A stretch of DNA of 44,631 nucleotides. Origin: CF-162 sp040882565. GTDB taxonomy: Bacteria > Chloroflexota > Dehalococcoidia > SM23-28-2 > RBG-16-64-32. Below, one piece after another: positions 1 to 8,855 of the stretch. The translations under genes were made by a program, and so were the position numbers. The stretch is taken from NCBI GenBank assembly GCA_040882565.1, contig JBBEAZ010000007.1, forward strand, positions 1 to 44,631, given 5' to 3'. Within the stretch, counting starts at the first letter, position 1. The number at the start of each line of letters is the position of its first letter. Under the pieces are notes generated by a model that saw only the letters and a list, made by a program, of their open reading frames with translations, ran no database searches and had not been told where the DNA came from.

Positions 1-43
1 ATACCACATATCAATTTCTAACGAAATCCTCATACTTTGTTAG

Positions 44-336
44 GACGGAGAACATACGACACCCAACGAGCCGCCGACGCCCGGTCCCGCGACAGATCCG
101 CCCCCGACGGGAGACGTACCGCCGGCCGACTCACCGGGACAAACAGCGACTCCGTCACCAACGGAAACGCCGGTGCCCGAGCCTTTGGAGACAGCGGCGC
201 CACGCCAGAAGTGACCCCGCATCCCGATTCAGAGACTCCCGAGGCAACGGAAACTCCTGTGCCGGAGCCAACAGCGCCGCATCCACCCGAACCACCTTCG
301 CTGACCCCTACGGCAGAAGTGTCAGCGGTGCAGTAG
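44..336 (+). pseudogene. Remnant of a Pro/Thr/Glu-rich C-terminal tail, frame-shifted
   Basis: Two overlapping reading frames both read as the Pro/Thr/Glu-rich linker typical of Chloroflexota surface proteins. The first (44-214) contains TPSPTETPVPEPLE and stops at a TGA at 212-214. The second is continuous from about 190 to the TAG at 334-336 and contains TPEATETPVPEPTAP. The similarity of the two pieces suggests one coding tail broken by a single indel near 190-212. No credible start codon with a ribosome binding site is visible, so this is probably the end of a gene lying left of the window or a decayed gene. A sequencing error at the contig edge would give the same picture. Confidence 0.35.
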
Positions 337-392
337 GCCCGCCGGAGGATTATCCTCCGCGGCCCGACGGCTATGAGGGGCCCGGCCTACTG
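331..392. repeat. Nested inverted repeat downstream of the Pro-rich remnant
   Basis: CAGTAGGCC (331-339) is perfectly complementary to GGCCTACTG (384-392). Inside it CGGAGGAT (343-350) pairs with ATCCTCCG around a one-base loop. The structure overlaps the stop codon of the Pro-rich frame and abuts repeat copy 1. It could act as a terminator, but no T-run follows. It could also be the edge of the mobile repeat. Confidence 0.5.
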
Positions 393-573
393 CCGCCCGT
401 CCGGGCGCCCTACAGGTCCGCCCGAGGCGGAAACCCCGCGACCCAGCCACGGGGGGCAGGCACTCTGCCTGGGAAGACTAGGTTTCGCGATTCGTATCTA
501 GCGAAGCCCAATTTCCGCGATTTCGCCGGGAAATGAACCTCTGTCTCCAGAGGCAGTGACCCTAAAACTCCAG
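393..573. repeat. Interspersed repeat, copy 1 of 4 (left part missing)
   Basis: This copy shares the core CCGTCCGGGCGCCCTACAGG, then CCGAGGCGGAAACCCCGCG, with the copies at 7271, 8093 and 8856. It also shares a right-hand part with copy 4: a GGGAAGA(C/T)TAGGTTTCGCGA block, CTAG(C/A)GAAGCCCA, and TCTCCAGAGGC followed by TGACCCTA. It lacks the left segment with GGAGCGGGAGACCCAGACG seen in the other three copies. Nothing else recognisable lies between this repeat and the lipoprotein gene at 782. Confidence 0.8.
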
Positions 574-781
574 ACCATTAAAGGGCCCGAACGGATGGTA
601 GAGCGGGCGTGAGTCAGGAGGATCGGTCTGTTGGGCCAGAACACAGCCCAAGATCTGAGTTGCCTGAGCATGATTCTCCTACTCTGTAGCTAGCCCCTAC
701 GTCGCTAACTCGCAGGCCAATGGCCAGAGCGTGGATTTCCATCTCCGAACTCGAGATCACGTCACTTGGCTGGCCGGGCCG

Positions 782-1429
782 TTATGGTGCATTGCACTCC
801 AGGTCTTCGTCGATGTTCTGCTCGTCGGCGATGTCCTGCAGTTCGCGGCAGGCCGCCTGCGCGTGATCTATGAGCGCGCCCACCTCGGCGTCGAAGTCAT
901 TGATGATCGCTTGCGCTTCTTCCCCGGTCTCGGCAGCGTCAAGGTCATCCTTCAGCGTTTCCGAGATCGCCTTCGCTTCGACGATGTCGTCGCGGAAGGT
1001 GAAGTGCGGATCCTCGGCGATCGCGGGAACGGAGAAGCCGTTCATAGTCAGGATGGAATCGTCGAAGACCTGGATCATGTCGTCCAGGAAGTCGTTGATC
1101 ACTTGCTTCTCTTGGTCCAGCGTGACCGCGGCGTCGAGGTCGGTGTTGAAGGTGGCCACCGCGGCGTCGGAGTCTTGGCGGCTGAACTCGAACCTCGCCG
1201 CCAGATCGCGGAAGTATTCGGCGATGTCGCCATCGTCGTTGCCGCCGTTTGCAGCGTCATCCGGCGTCGCTTCGTCTGTCGCTGTCGCGGTCCCGCCGTT
1301 GCCCGTGGTCGCCGTGACGGAGGCGGGCCTGCCCGGAGTGTTGGTCGCCGTGTCATCGTCTCCCCCACATCCGACAGCAATGGCGACGAGTGCGGTGCAC
1401 ATCAGTCCGGCGGTGATCGAGAGCTTCAT
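782..1429 (-). CDS. Putative lipoprotein, 215 aa, unknown function
   Basis: The N-terminus is a lipoprotein signal: short basic MK, a hydrophobic core (about residues 5-19) and a lipobox ending AVGC, with Cys21 as the predicted lipidated residue. An Asp/Thr/Gly-rich low-complexity linker (about 22-70) follows. The rest is an acidic, helix-prone domain with many Asp and Glu residues. The start ATG has an AGGAGG ribosome binding site 8 nt upstream. No family was recognised. It should be an exported, membrane-anchored protein, possibly with a coiled-coil-like sensor or adhesion domain, but nothing in the sequence fixes a function. The plus-strand frames over this region are antisense shadows. 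Confidence 0.75.
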   Translation of the reverse strand: MKLSITAGLMCTALVAIAVGCGGDDDTATNTPGRPASVTATTGNGGTATATDEATPDDAANGGNDDGDIAEYFRDLAARFEFSRQDSDAAVATFNTDLDAAVTLDQEKQVINDFLDDMIQVFDDSILTMNGFSVPAIAEDPHFTFRDDIVEAKAISETLKDDLDAAETGEEAQAIINDFDAEVGALIDHAQAACRELQDIADEQNIDEDLECNAP

Positions 1430-1561
1430 GGGTTGCTCCTCCTGTTAGATTACGGCGGGTCGGCCTTCGCGGGCATGATCGAGAGCTCACCAGGCAGTCG
1501 AAGGTAAGGGTGGTCTGGTACTGAAGCGTGCCCCAACGGGTCCCAACGCTCCGTGGCGCGA

Positions 1562-1567
1562 ATTATA
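1562..1567 (-). promoter_or_regulatory. Possible -10 element for the lipoprotein gene
   Basis: On the minus strand this reads TATAAT, a perfect -10 hexamer, about 130 nt upstream of the lipoprotein start. No good -35 is seen at the expected spacing (CGTCGC), so the call is weak. The rest of 1430-1727 holds no convincing gene. Confidence 0.3.
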
Positions 1568-1727
1568 CGCGATGAGGCGCCGAGGCGACGGCTGGCCCTC
1601 AGCTTGCATGACGGATGCTCATAGTTCTGTATTTTCAAGATCGAGGCTCAAGGAACGCGCGAGGTAGGAGGTGGCCCTCACTCGGTTCGAGGCGTCGCCG
1701 CTTCTGCTAGCGTCGGTGCGAGTCACG

Positions 1728-4400
1728 TTATGGCGATTTTCCGAGCTCGTCCCGGGCGCGCTGGATTTCGGCGCGAGCGTACTGGACGGCCTGGGTGCGA
1801 TCCATCGCGGCCCCTTCGCGTGTAACGTCGTCGAAGACGGTCACACCGAGCACCTCTCGTAGGTGATCGGCGACAACGGGGAGCCCCGGGACAATGGCCA
1901 TTGCGAAGGCGTCGTCGCGGCTCGCTCCGTACAGCGTCGCGGCGGGATTGGGCCGGTCGATTCGATCGAAGAATTCTGCGAGAGACGCGAATGTGACGAC
2001 CAGATTTGCGGCGGCACCGGACCGGTGGAACGAGTCGATGGCGTCGTCAAACGAAGCAAGAGCCGTTCGAGGGTCGCCGCCGTGGGCGGCCTCCAGGCCT
2101 GCCAACTCCCGGACGGTGATCGCCTCCCACATGTAGTTGTTACTGTCACGGGACACGACCACCGCCCGGCGCCTCGCCATCAACGCCCGCACAGGGTCGG
2201 ATTGGGTCAACGCCATTGCGTAGGAGTTGAGCGCGATGGCGATGCTCATGGGGATTCCGCTGGCCTCCGCTGCGGCCACGGCTTGGCCGGCGAGGGCGAT
2301 TGCTTCGTCGAAACGGCGCATCGTCGCCAACGCCCACACTACCGCGCCACGCCCGATAACGAGGGGATCCCCCGAGCGTTCGATGCAGATGGCGCTCAGT
2401 TCAGCGTACCTCTCAAGTCGGCCCGCCAGGAGGTACGCCGTGGAGAGCAAGAGGATGTCCCAACCGTATGGCGCTGCATCGTAGTCCGGATCGTCGATCG
2501 TTATCAAACCGGCTTCGCTGTAGCGAACCGAATCGTCTAACCGTCCCAAATAACAGCAGAGAGTGGCGCTGGCATAGAGCTGTCTGAGGGAGCGATGGTG
2601 TTGGCTGCGGCCTGAGCCGAGGAGCTCCTCGGCCCAGCCAACCGGCTCGAAAGATTGCATCCACGTAGCCACCGCCGCGGCTTTGTTTGCGATGATGGCG
2701 GCGTTGTCGAGATCGTTCCTCACAACGGTCCAACGGAACGCGGCACGCAGGTTGGCGAACTCGGCATCAAGCCACAAATACGCCTCACGCTGACGCGGGC
2801 TTGCCCAGCGCTCGAAGTTAGCGTTCGCCTCGACCGCGAAATGACGAGCATGACGGTCGCGAGTGTCGTCTCCGGTCCCAGAGGCAGCTAGCTGGTCCTC
2901 GGCGAACTGGCGGATCGTCTCCAGGAACGTGTAACGGGCGGCCCCGCCCGACTGATCGGCCACCACCAAAGACTTGCGCACAAGCGAATCGAGCAGTTCC
3001 AACACCGCGTACTCGTCCGCGACATTGCCGCCACACACCTGCACAGCCGCCTTGAGGTCGAAGCCGCCGGCGAAGACCGAGCAGCGGTTCAAGAGGACGC
3101 GCTCGTCGTCGGTCAGCAGATCGTACGACCACTGCACCGCGTGCTGCAGCGTCTGGTGACGCTCCAGCCCGCGCCGCCCGCCGGCCAGCAGCCGGAAGCG
3201 ATCCCCAAGACGGTCACGCACGTCGGCGGGGCTCATCGATACCATCCGCGCCGCCGCGAGCTCGATAGCCAAGGCGATCCCGTCCAGCCTGCGGCAGATC
3301 TCCATCACCGCGTCGGCATGCGCACCTAGCTCGAACCCCGGCACCACCGCCCTGGCCCGTTCGACGAAGAGGGCCACTGCCGTCGAATCGATCCCTTCGC
3401 GTACGCCCAGCGTCGGCACCGGCCAGAGGTGCTCCGCGGGGACACGAAGGCCCTCACGACTGGTAACCAGGACCTTCACTGTGTTCGAGCGTGCCAGCAC
3501 CGCCTCGGCTACGTCTGCGACAGCGTTCAGTACGTGCTCGCAGTTGTCGAACACGATCAGGAGCCGTCGTCCCGCAAGGCCTTCTGCAACGCTCTCCGTC
3601 ACCGACATCCCCGCCTGCGGCGTCAGTCCAAGCGCCATCGCCACGGCGTCGGGCACGGCAGATGGGTCGCCGACCGGGGCCAGCTCGACGAGCCAGACGC
3701 CTTCGGGGAACTCGGGCACTAGCTCGGCCGCGACCTGTAGAGCGAGGCGAGTCTTGCCCACACCGCCAACGCCGGTCAGCGTCACCAGCCGGTGCGCCTG
3801 CACCGCGACCATCAGTTCGGCGACCTCTGCCTCGCGGCCGACGAAGCTCGTCGCTTGCGCGCGCAAGTTGCCGGGCACACCATCGACAGTCTTCAGCGGC
3901 GGAAAGTCCGCGCGCAAGCCATCGGCGCGCACCTGGTACAGGCGTTGGGCGCCAGGTAGGTCGCGGAGGCGGCGTTCTCCGAGATCAAGCAGATCGACTT
4001 CCGTCACCAGCGCCGTCGTCGACGCGGCCACCAGGATCTGCCCGCCGTGGCCGGCGCTCATCACTCGGGCGGCACGGTTTAGTGCCGGGCCGAAGTAGTC
4101 GTCGCCGCGGAGTTCCGCTTCGCCGGTGGCGATGCCCATGCGGACCGGCAGTTCGAGCACACGCTGCGCATCGATGGCGGCATCCACCGCCCCCCGCGCG
4201 GAAGCGAACGCAGCACACACGCCATCACCCATGTGCTTGAACAGCCAGCCGCCGCGGGCCTCGATAGCGGCGCGCAGCACTTCGTCGTGCGCGGCCAAGG
4301 CTACCTGCATAGCGTCGGGCTCTTCCTCCCACCGTCGCGTTGATCCTTCGATGTCGGTGAAGAGGAACGTGACCGTGCCCGTGGGTGCACTCGCGGTCAT
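1728..4400 (-). CDS. Class III cyclase domain - NB/AAA ATPase - TPR-like regulator, 890 aa
   Basis: Residues about 8-160 form a class III nucleotide cyclase homology domain. It has FTDIEGST with the first metal Asp, FKHMGDG with the substrate Lys and second metal Asp, and YFGPALNRAARV with the transition-state Asn and Arg. All expected catalytic residues are present. From about 185 an STAND-type ATPase follows, with Walker A GVGGVGKT, Walker B LLIVFDNCEH and an LVTSRE sensor motif. The C-terminal half is helical and resembles the TPR arrays of MalT/AfsR-like proteins. No DNA-binding domain is visible. It is the last gene of a three-gene operon, starting 10 nt after the upstream stop. Role inferred: cyclic-nucleotide signalling gated by an ATP-driven ligand sensor. 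The ligand is unknown. Confidence 0.85.
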   Translation of the reverse strand: MTASAPTGTVTFLFTDIEGSTRRWEEEPDAMQVALAAHDEVLRAAIEARGGWLFKHMGDGVCAAFASARGAVDAAIDAQRVLELPVRMGIATGEAELRGDDYFGPALNRAARVMSAGHGGQILVAASTTALVTEVDLLDLGERRLRDLPGAQRLYQVRADGLRADFPPLKTVDGVPGNLRAQATSFVGREAEVAELMVAVQAHRLVTLTGVGGVGKTRLALQVAAELVPEFPEGVWLVELAPVGDPSAVPDAVAMALGLTPQAGMSVTESVAEGLAGRRLLIVFDNCEHVLNAVADVAEAVLARSNTVKVLVTSREGLRVPAEHLWPVPTLGVREGIDSTAVALFVERARAVVPGFELGAHADAVMEICRRLDGIALAIELAAARMVSMSPADVRDRLGDRFRLLAGGRRGLERHQTLQHAVQWSYDLLTDDERVLLNRCSVFAGGFDLKAAVQVCGGNVADEYAVLELLDSLVRKSLVVADQSGGAARYTFLETIRQFAEDQLAASGTGDDTRDRHARHFAVEANANFERWASPRQREAYLWLDAEFANLRAAFRWTVVRNDLDNAAIIANKAAAVATWMQSFEPVGWAEELLGSGRSQHHRSLRQLYASATLCCYLGRLDDSVRYSEAGLITIDDPDYDAAPYGWDILLLSTAYLLAGRLERYAELSAICIERSGDPLVIGRGAVVWALATMRRFDEAIALAGQAVAAAEASGIPMSIAIALNSYAMALTQSDPVRALMARRRAVVVSRDSNNYMWEAITVRELAGLEAAHGGDPRTALASFDDAIDSFHRSGAAANLVVTFASLAEFFDRIDRPNPAATLYGASRDDAFAMAIVPGLPVVADHLREVLGVTVFDDVTREGAAMDRTQAVQYARAEIQRARDELGKSP

Positions 4401-4410
4401 CGTGGCCTGC

Positions 4411-5769
4411 TTACTCCCGCCTGTGCACTGCGTACATCCGCACGGTACCCTCGATGCCCTTCAGTGAGTGCTCTCCCCTATCCTCAAATAACACCCCCGC
4501 CGAAGTCCGCGCCAGCGAGCGCACCGTGTCCGACACGAGCACCTCGCCCGGCGCAGACAGCCCGCTGATTCTCGACGCGATGTTTACCGCACCGCCGTAT
4601 ATGTTGTTCTCTTCGCGGATGACGTCACCCGCGTGCAATCCCAGGTGCAGCGGCAATCCGCCGTCGTCGCCCGCTTTCCCGCAGGCGAGGGCGGCTTCGA
4701 TGGCCTGGCGGGCGCTGGTGAAGACGGCGAGGACGCCGTCGCCGAGGAGTTTGCCTTCGATGGCGGTGCCGCTGTGTTCGCGGATGATGGCGCGGAGGGT
4801 GGCGTCGAGGTCGCGGGCCTTATCACGGAACGCCAAGTCGCCCAGTCGCTCCGTCAGGACAGTGGAGTCAACGATGTCGGCGAAAACGATGATAGCAGTG
4901 GCGGATCGGGCGCTCGGCTCCGTTGGATCTCCCCTTAGCTGAGGGGCACGGACGTCGAGATGGCTCTGGGTGACGCCTGAGAGATCGGAGAGGAACTCAG
5001 CCATCGCCGCGAGCGCCTGCGGGCCAGGCACCAGTACCGTGCTTCCCTCGGAGAGAACGAGACGGGCGTCGGGAATCGCGGCGGCTAACTTCCGCGCGCC
5101 CTCTGTCGGGTAGTACGGGTGATCGCGAGGATGCATCACAAGCGTGCGCGCCCTCACCTGGGGCGCCGTCTCACCCATTTCCCACGAGTTACTCGCCGCT
5201 TCATGGCGGATGAACGCCTCGGGTGTAACCGAGCGCCGCATCATTGCTGCGTACCGCCTGGCGTCATCCGCATTCGACCAGCTATCAATCGCAGACTGGA
5301 AGGACTCGCTGGCGAGTGTCCAATCCGTGCGCGCCAGACGGAACAGGCGATCGAGCGGTTCAGGCTTCGCACCCAGGAGCACGGCCCAGAGCATCAGATC
5401 CGACACACGGTCCGGGTAAGAAGCAGCGTAAGTAAGCGCGGCAGGTATGCTTGTGCCCGAAGCGAGGAGCGCAAAGGGTTGGGGCGCTACCACATCTGCC
5501 AGCGCTTCCAGATCGCGCATCATCGCAACCGGTGAGAAGTCATCGATATTGCGGTCCGACAAGCCGCATCCACGCATGTCGTACCGCACAACGGTCAACG
5601 ACATCGCGGTCGCCCTGAATAAGTTTTGGAGCGGAGGAATGTTCCATTCGTCCTCAATATTCGTCGCTATCCGGGGCGACATGATGATGAACGGCGGACC
5701 GTTGCCAATCGTGTAATAGGCGATACTTACTCCATCGGTTGTTTTGGTGTATTGAATGCGCGGCTCCAT
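4411..5769 (-). CDS. Alpha/beta-hydrolase-fold domain fused to class III cyclase domain (paralog A), 452 aa
   Basis: Residues about 1-262 have the alpha/beta-hydrolase fold (RYDMRGCGLSD, then AASYPDRV). The nucleophile elbow, normally GxSxG, reads ASGTS (about 103-107) with Gly in the Ser position. No catalytic His is seen near the end of the domain. Residues about 290-452 are a cyclase domain with FADIVDST, EGKLLGDG and YGGAVNIASRI, so the catalytic metal Asp, Lys, Asn and Arg residues are intact. I chose ATG 5769 because it overlaps the upstream stop codon (TGATG) and matches the paralog start MEPRIQY. The hydrolase part is therefore probably a ligand-sensing pseudoenzyme controlling the cyclase, which is inference. 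Confidence 0.85.
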   Translation of the reverse strand: MEPRIQYTKTTDGVSIAYYTIGNGPPFIIMSPRIATNIEDEWNIPPLQNLFRATAMSLTVVRYDMRGCGLSDRNIDDFSPVAMMRDLEALADVVAPQPFALLASGTSIPAALTYAASYPDRVSDLMLWAVLLGAKPEPLDRLFRLARTDWTLASESFQSAIDSWSNADDARRYAAMMRRSVTPEAFIRHEAASNSWEMGETAPQVRARTLVMHPRDHPYYPTEGARKLAAAIPDARLVLSEGSTVLVPGPQALAAMAEFLSDLSGVTQSHLDVRAPQLRGDPTEPSARSATAIIVFADIVDSTVLTERLGDLAFRDKARDLDATLRAIIREHSGTAIEGKLLGDGVLAVFTSARQAIEAALACGKAGDDGGLPLHLGLHAGDVIREENNIYGGAVNIASRISGLSAPGEVLVSDTVRSLARTSAGVLFEDRGEHSLKGIEGTVRMYAVHRRE

Positions 5770-7091
5770 CAAGCCTCACCCACCGCCCAAACCCGCACAG
5801 CCTCCCCCACTCCCTTCAACTCCTGCTCCCCGCGGTCCACAAACGTCACCCCAGCCGACGTCCGCGCCAACCCTCGCAACGTGTCCGACACCAACACCTC
5901 GCCCGGCGCCGACAACCCGCTGATCCGCGAGGCGATGTTGACGGCGCCCCCGTAGACGTTGCCTTCTTCGCGGATGACGTCGCCGGCGTGGAGGCCGAGG
6001 TGGAGGGGGAGCCCGGCGGCGTCGCCCGCTTTCCCGCAGGCGAGGGCGGCTTCGATGGCCTGGCGGGCGCTGGTGAAGACAGCGAGGACGCCGTCGCCGA
6101 GGAGCTTGCCTTCAATCGCCGTGCCGGAGTGCTCGCGGATGATCGTGCGGAGGGTGGCGTCGAGGGCACGGGCCTTGTCGCGGAAAGCGGTGTCGCCGAG
6201 GCGCTCGGTGAGGGCCGTGGAGTCGACGATGTCGGCGAAGAGGATGACGGCGGTGCCGGAGGGCGCTTCGAGCGCCTCAGCGCCAGCGGCGGATTGTCGC
6301 GCCTCGCCCTCGGCGACAAACGCTTCCACAAGGGCTGGAAGTGGAGCATAGGTGAGGTCGTCGATGAGTGCCAGGCGCGCACCCGGGATAGCAGCCGCGG
6401 TGCGCTGGCCTATTAACTTAGGGAAGAAACGGTTGTTCTTGTTGTGAATGACGAGCGTGGGGACTGCCACTTTCGGCAGCAATGTCCTGACGTCGTACTT
6501 CTCCCACGCCCTGTAGAGTTCTTGCCAGGCTTCCGGTCCACAGCACGCTCGCAGGTACTCGGCGAAGCGCCGCCCAAACTCGGGATTTTCTTGGTCGACC
6601 CACCAAATATGCGCGAACGTGTCGGTGAAGAGCACCCAGTCGATCTCCAGCAGCGGCACGGACGCCCGGTAGGCGGGCGTCTCGGCAATGTCCGAAAAGC
6701 TGGTCATCGCGTCACAAAGGACCAGGTGGGACACGCGATCCGGATGGGCCACGGTGTACGTTACGGCGGTGGGCACGGCACTGGCGAACGCGATGAACAC
6801 GAACGATTGGAACCCCGTTCGCGCGACAACTGCCTCAAGGTCACGAATCAGGGCCTCTATCGAGAAGTTGAGCGCATGGCGATCGGAGAGGCCGACACCG
6901 CGCGCGTCAAACGACACCATGTGGAACTTGGTCGCAAGCGACCGGAAGACCTCTCCGAAGGTCTCCCATATAAGCTCGGCGTGGCCTGATACCGGTGGCG
7001 GCATGGAGATCACTGGTCTGCCCTCGCCAACCTCGCCGTAGGCGATGTTCACGCCATCGCTGGTCTTCGCGTACTGGATTCGCGGCTCCAT
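5769..7091 (-). CDS. Alpha/beta-hydrolase-fold domain fused to class III cyclase domain (paralog B), 440 aa
   Basis: This is a tandem paralog of the downstream gene, with the same start (MEPRIQYAKT), the same domain order and an almost identical cyclase domain around IIREHSGTAIEGKLLGDG. The hydrolase elbow reads AFASA, so the Ser nucleophile is replaced by Ala. The acid-loop Asp is Asn (HNKNNRF) and no terminal catalytic His is apparent. The cyclase residues (FADIVDST, GDG, VNIASRI) are intact. A longer frame begins at 7142, but ATG 7091 matches the paralog and is preferred. It is the first gene of the three-gene operon, and its stop overlaps the next start. Likely a sensor-cyclase. Whether it makes cAMP or cGMP cannot be told from sequence alone. 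Confidence 0.85.
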   Translation of the reverse strand: MEPRIQYAKTSDGVNIAYGEVGEGRPVISMPPPVSGHAELIWETFGEVFRSLATKFHMVSFDARGVGLSDRHALNFSIEALIRDLEAVVARTGFQSFVFIAFASAVPTAVTYTVAHPDRVSHLVLCDAMTSFSDIAETPAYRASVPLLEIDWVLFTDTFAHIWWVDQENPEFGRRFAEYLRACCGPEAWQELYRAWEKYDVRTLLPKVAVPTLVIHNKNNRFFPKLIGQRTAAAIPGARLALIDDLTYAPLPALVEAFVAEGEARQSAAGAEALEAPSGTAVILFADIVDSTALTERLGDTAFRDKARALDATLRTIIREHSGTAIEGKLLGDGVLAVFTSARQAIEAALACGKAGDAAGLPLHLGLHAGDVIREEGNVYGGAVNIASRISGLSAPGEVLVSDTLRGLARTSAGVTFVDRGEQELKGVGEAVRVWAVGEA

Positions 7092-7270
7092 GGCGCGAAT
7101 TGTACAACCAGCGTTCGCGATTTCGGGGCCATCTGCCTGCATAGCTTATGGCCTCGCGTTCGTATCTGGACGTGCCCGCTGAGCAAGAGTTCAGATACAA
7201 GCTGAAGGGCCTAAGCCATCTGACTGCTGGAAAACAATCCGGATTGGGCGAGTCTCAACCGCCGAATTCG

Positions 7271-7455
7271 TATCTGGAGCGGGAGACCCAGACGGGCGCG
7301 CGGGGCTCGACCGACGGCCGCCCGTCCGGGCGCCCTACAGGTCCGCCCGAGGCGGAAACCCCGCGACCCCGTTCGGCTTCGCTCAGGGCAGGCCCGTTCG
7401 GCTATCGCTCAGGCCAGGCTCTCTGCTTGGGAAGATTAAGTTCCACGATTCCTAT
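7271..7455. repeat. Interspersed repeat, copy 2 of 4
   Basis: It begins TATCTGGAGCGGGAGACCC and continues with GACGGGCGCGCGGGGCTCGA, the CCGTCCGGGCGCCCTACAGG core and two copies of a 25-26 bp CCCGTTCGGCT..CTCAGG unit, ending near GGGAAGATTAAGTTCCACG. It lies between the cyclase operon and the DUF1801 gene. The rest of 7092-7587 holds no gene. A short inverted repeat (GTATCTG ... CAGATAC) is present near 7160-7196. Confidence 0.85.
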
Positions 7456-7587
7456 AGCCTGTACCCATCCGCGCGCACCTGCGGCAACGCTGCCGGAGGT
7501 CGTTCAAGAGGCTCTTCAATCTGGGTACGCTCGGGCGGAACGACACCTCCGCCACCCGATGCCGGACCCGTTCAGGGGCGGAATCCC

Positions 7588-8007
7588 TCAGGACTTCGCT
7601 TTCTTCGAAGGTTTCGACTTGCCAGAACTGTTGAGGGCGACCGCCTGGCGAACGAGCGCCTTGAAGGCGGACTCGTCAACTTCTTCTGCTTCGTGGATGT
7701 CGATCGCGCGGCGTACGTTTCCGTCGAGACTCGAGTTGAAGAGACGGGCCGGATCCTTCAGAGACGCGCCCTTGGCGAAGGTAAGCTTCACGACATTCTT
7801 GTAGGATTCGCCAGTGCAGATGATGCCGTCGTGCGACCAAATCGGAGTGCCCATCCACTTCCACTCCTCGACGACGTCCGGGTCTGCTTCCTTGATGAGC
7901 TTGCGCATTCTGCTGAGGGTTTCCCCGCGCCAGTCCCCGAGTTCGGCGATTCTTTTCGAGATGAGCCCCGATGCCGACTGGCCCTGGCTCGCGCCCGACT
8001 CTTTCAT
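7588..8007 (-). CDS. DUF1801-family protein, 139 aa
   Basis: The sequence matches the DUF1801 (YdhG-like) fold pattern: an ISKRIAELGDWRGETLSRMR helix, an EEWKWMGTPIW segment, a central KLTFAKGASLKDPARLFN block, and a C-terminal VDESAFKALVRQAV helix followed by a Lys-rich tail. The family is small, cytoplasmic and of unknown biochemical function, and is common in soil bacteria. The gene stands alone between repeat copies 2 and 3. The ATG at 8007 has only a weak GAGA-like ribosome binding site. Identification rests on remembered family features, not a database search. Confidence 0.75.
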   Translation of the reverse strand: MKESGASQGQSASGLISKRIAELGDWRGETLSRMRKLIKEADPDVVEEWKWMGTPIWSHDGIICTGESYKNVVKLTFAKGASLKDPARLFNSSLDGNVRRAIDIHEAEEVDESAFKALVRQAVALNSSGKSKPSKKAKS

Positions 8008-8092
8008 GTTCTCAATCTTACGCCATCAACGAAAAGGACCGCTGTTTCGGGACTGAGAGCCAAGGAAATCGTATCCTCCAGAGGCGGACAGG

Positions 8093-8220
8093 TCTGGAGC
8101 GGGAGACCCAGACGGGCGCGCGGGGCTCGACCAACGGCCGCCCGTCCGGGCGCCCTACAGGTCCGCCCGAGGCGGAAACCCCCGCGGCCCCGTTCGGCTA
8201 TCGCTCAGGGCAGGCTCTCT
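8093..8220. repeat. Interspersed repeat, copy 3 of 4 (short form)
   Basis: It carries the same left end (TCTGGAGCGGGAGACCCAGA), palindromic core and GAGGCGGAAAC block as copies 2 and 4, with only one 25-26 bp CCCGTTCGGCTATCGCTCAGG unit. It stops at CAGGCTCTCT. The right-hand block (GGGAAGATTAGG) is missing. It lies between the DUF1801 gene and the cupin gene, which both point away from it. Confidence 0.85.
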
Positions 8221-8381
8221 GAGCACAGACCACCTTGCCCCTGGCCGCTCGAGCGAAACGGGATGGAGGGATAGAATCTGGAGGGCGGGCTCGACGCCTG
8301 GCGTTGATTGCCAGTGCATCGATCAAATAACAGCAAGCATCAAATAGCGAACGGATTTGTTCAATGAAGGAGGCACCGAAA

Positions 8382-8738
8382 ATGGCAAAGGCTGAAAAGA
8401 AGAGTCTCGACAGCCCAGACGAGACACGCAAGTTTGAAAAGGGTAAGGTCGAGATCGTCAACCTTTCCGACGGGGCATTTGGCCGGTTCCTTTTCGAGCC
8501 AGGCTGGAAATGGTCCGAGCACGTGAAGCCAATCGCAGGCACTGAGTTGTGCCAGGCCCCGCACCACTCATTCCAAATTGCCGGACGCCTCCATGTTGTG
8601 ATGGCGGACGGCAGCGAATTCGAGGTCGGGCCCGGCGAGGTCGCAATCATCCCGCCCGGGCACGACGCATGGGTCGTGGGCGATGAAGCGGTCACCGGCG
8701 TGGACTGGGCCGGCATGGCGAACTACGCCAAGAAATAG
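8382..8738 (+). CDS. Small cupin-domain protein (paralog 1), 118 aa
   Basis: This is a single cupin barrel. FEPGWKWSEHVKP and the later PPGHDAWVVGDEA correspond to the two cupin motifs. His residues in WSEH, APHHSF and PGHD could bind a metal. ATG 8382 is chosen over ATG 8364 because an AAGGAGG ribosome binding site (8367-8373) sits 8 nt before it. Its paralog at 15446 has the same length and shares EKKSL, GWKWSEH.KP and WVVGDEA. Each paralog is a lone gene bounded by repeats. The substrate is unknown. Confidence 0.8.
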   Translation: MAKAEKKSLDSPDETRKFEKGKVEIVNLSDGAFGRFLFEPGWKWSEHVKPIAGTELCQAPHHSFQIAGRLHVVMADGSEFEVGPGEVAIIPPGHDAWVVGDEAVTGVDWAGMANYAKK

Positions 8739-8855
8739 GAGATTCGCGCGCTGAGTGTAGGCGATGGAGGTTCAGGGTTCCTTCTCAGATAGGAAGGGGC
8801 CCTAAGCTTCCGCAGAAATCGCCCCTATCGGCCGCCTGCTGGTCACAGAAATTGG

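Noticed and set aside
731..1507. 258-aa plus-strand frame opposite the lipoprotein
   Set aside because: The minus strand has a lipobox, signal peptide and AGGAGG site; the plus frame has none of these.
1450..1638. 62-aa minus-strand frame upstream of the lipoprotein gene
   Set aside because: No ribosome binding site or recognisable protein features; it spans the probable promoter.
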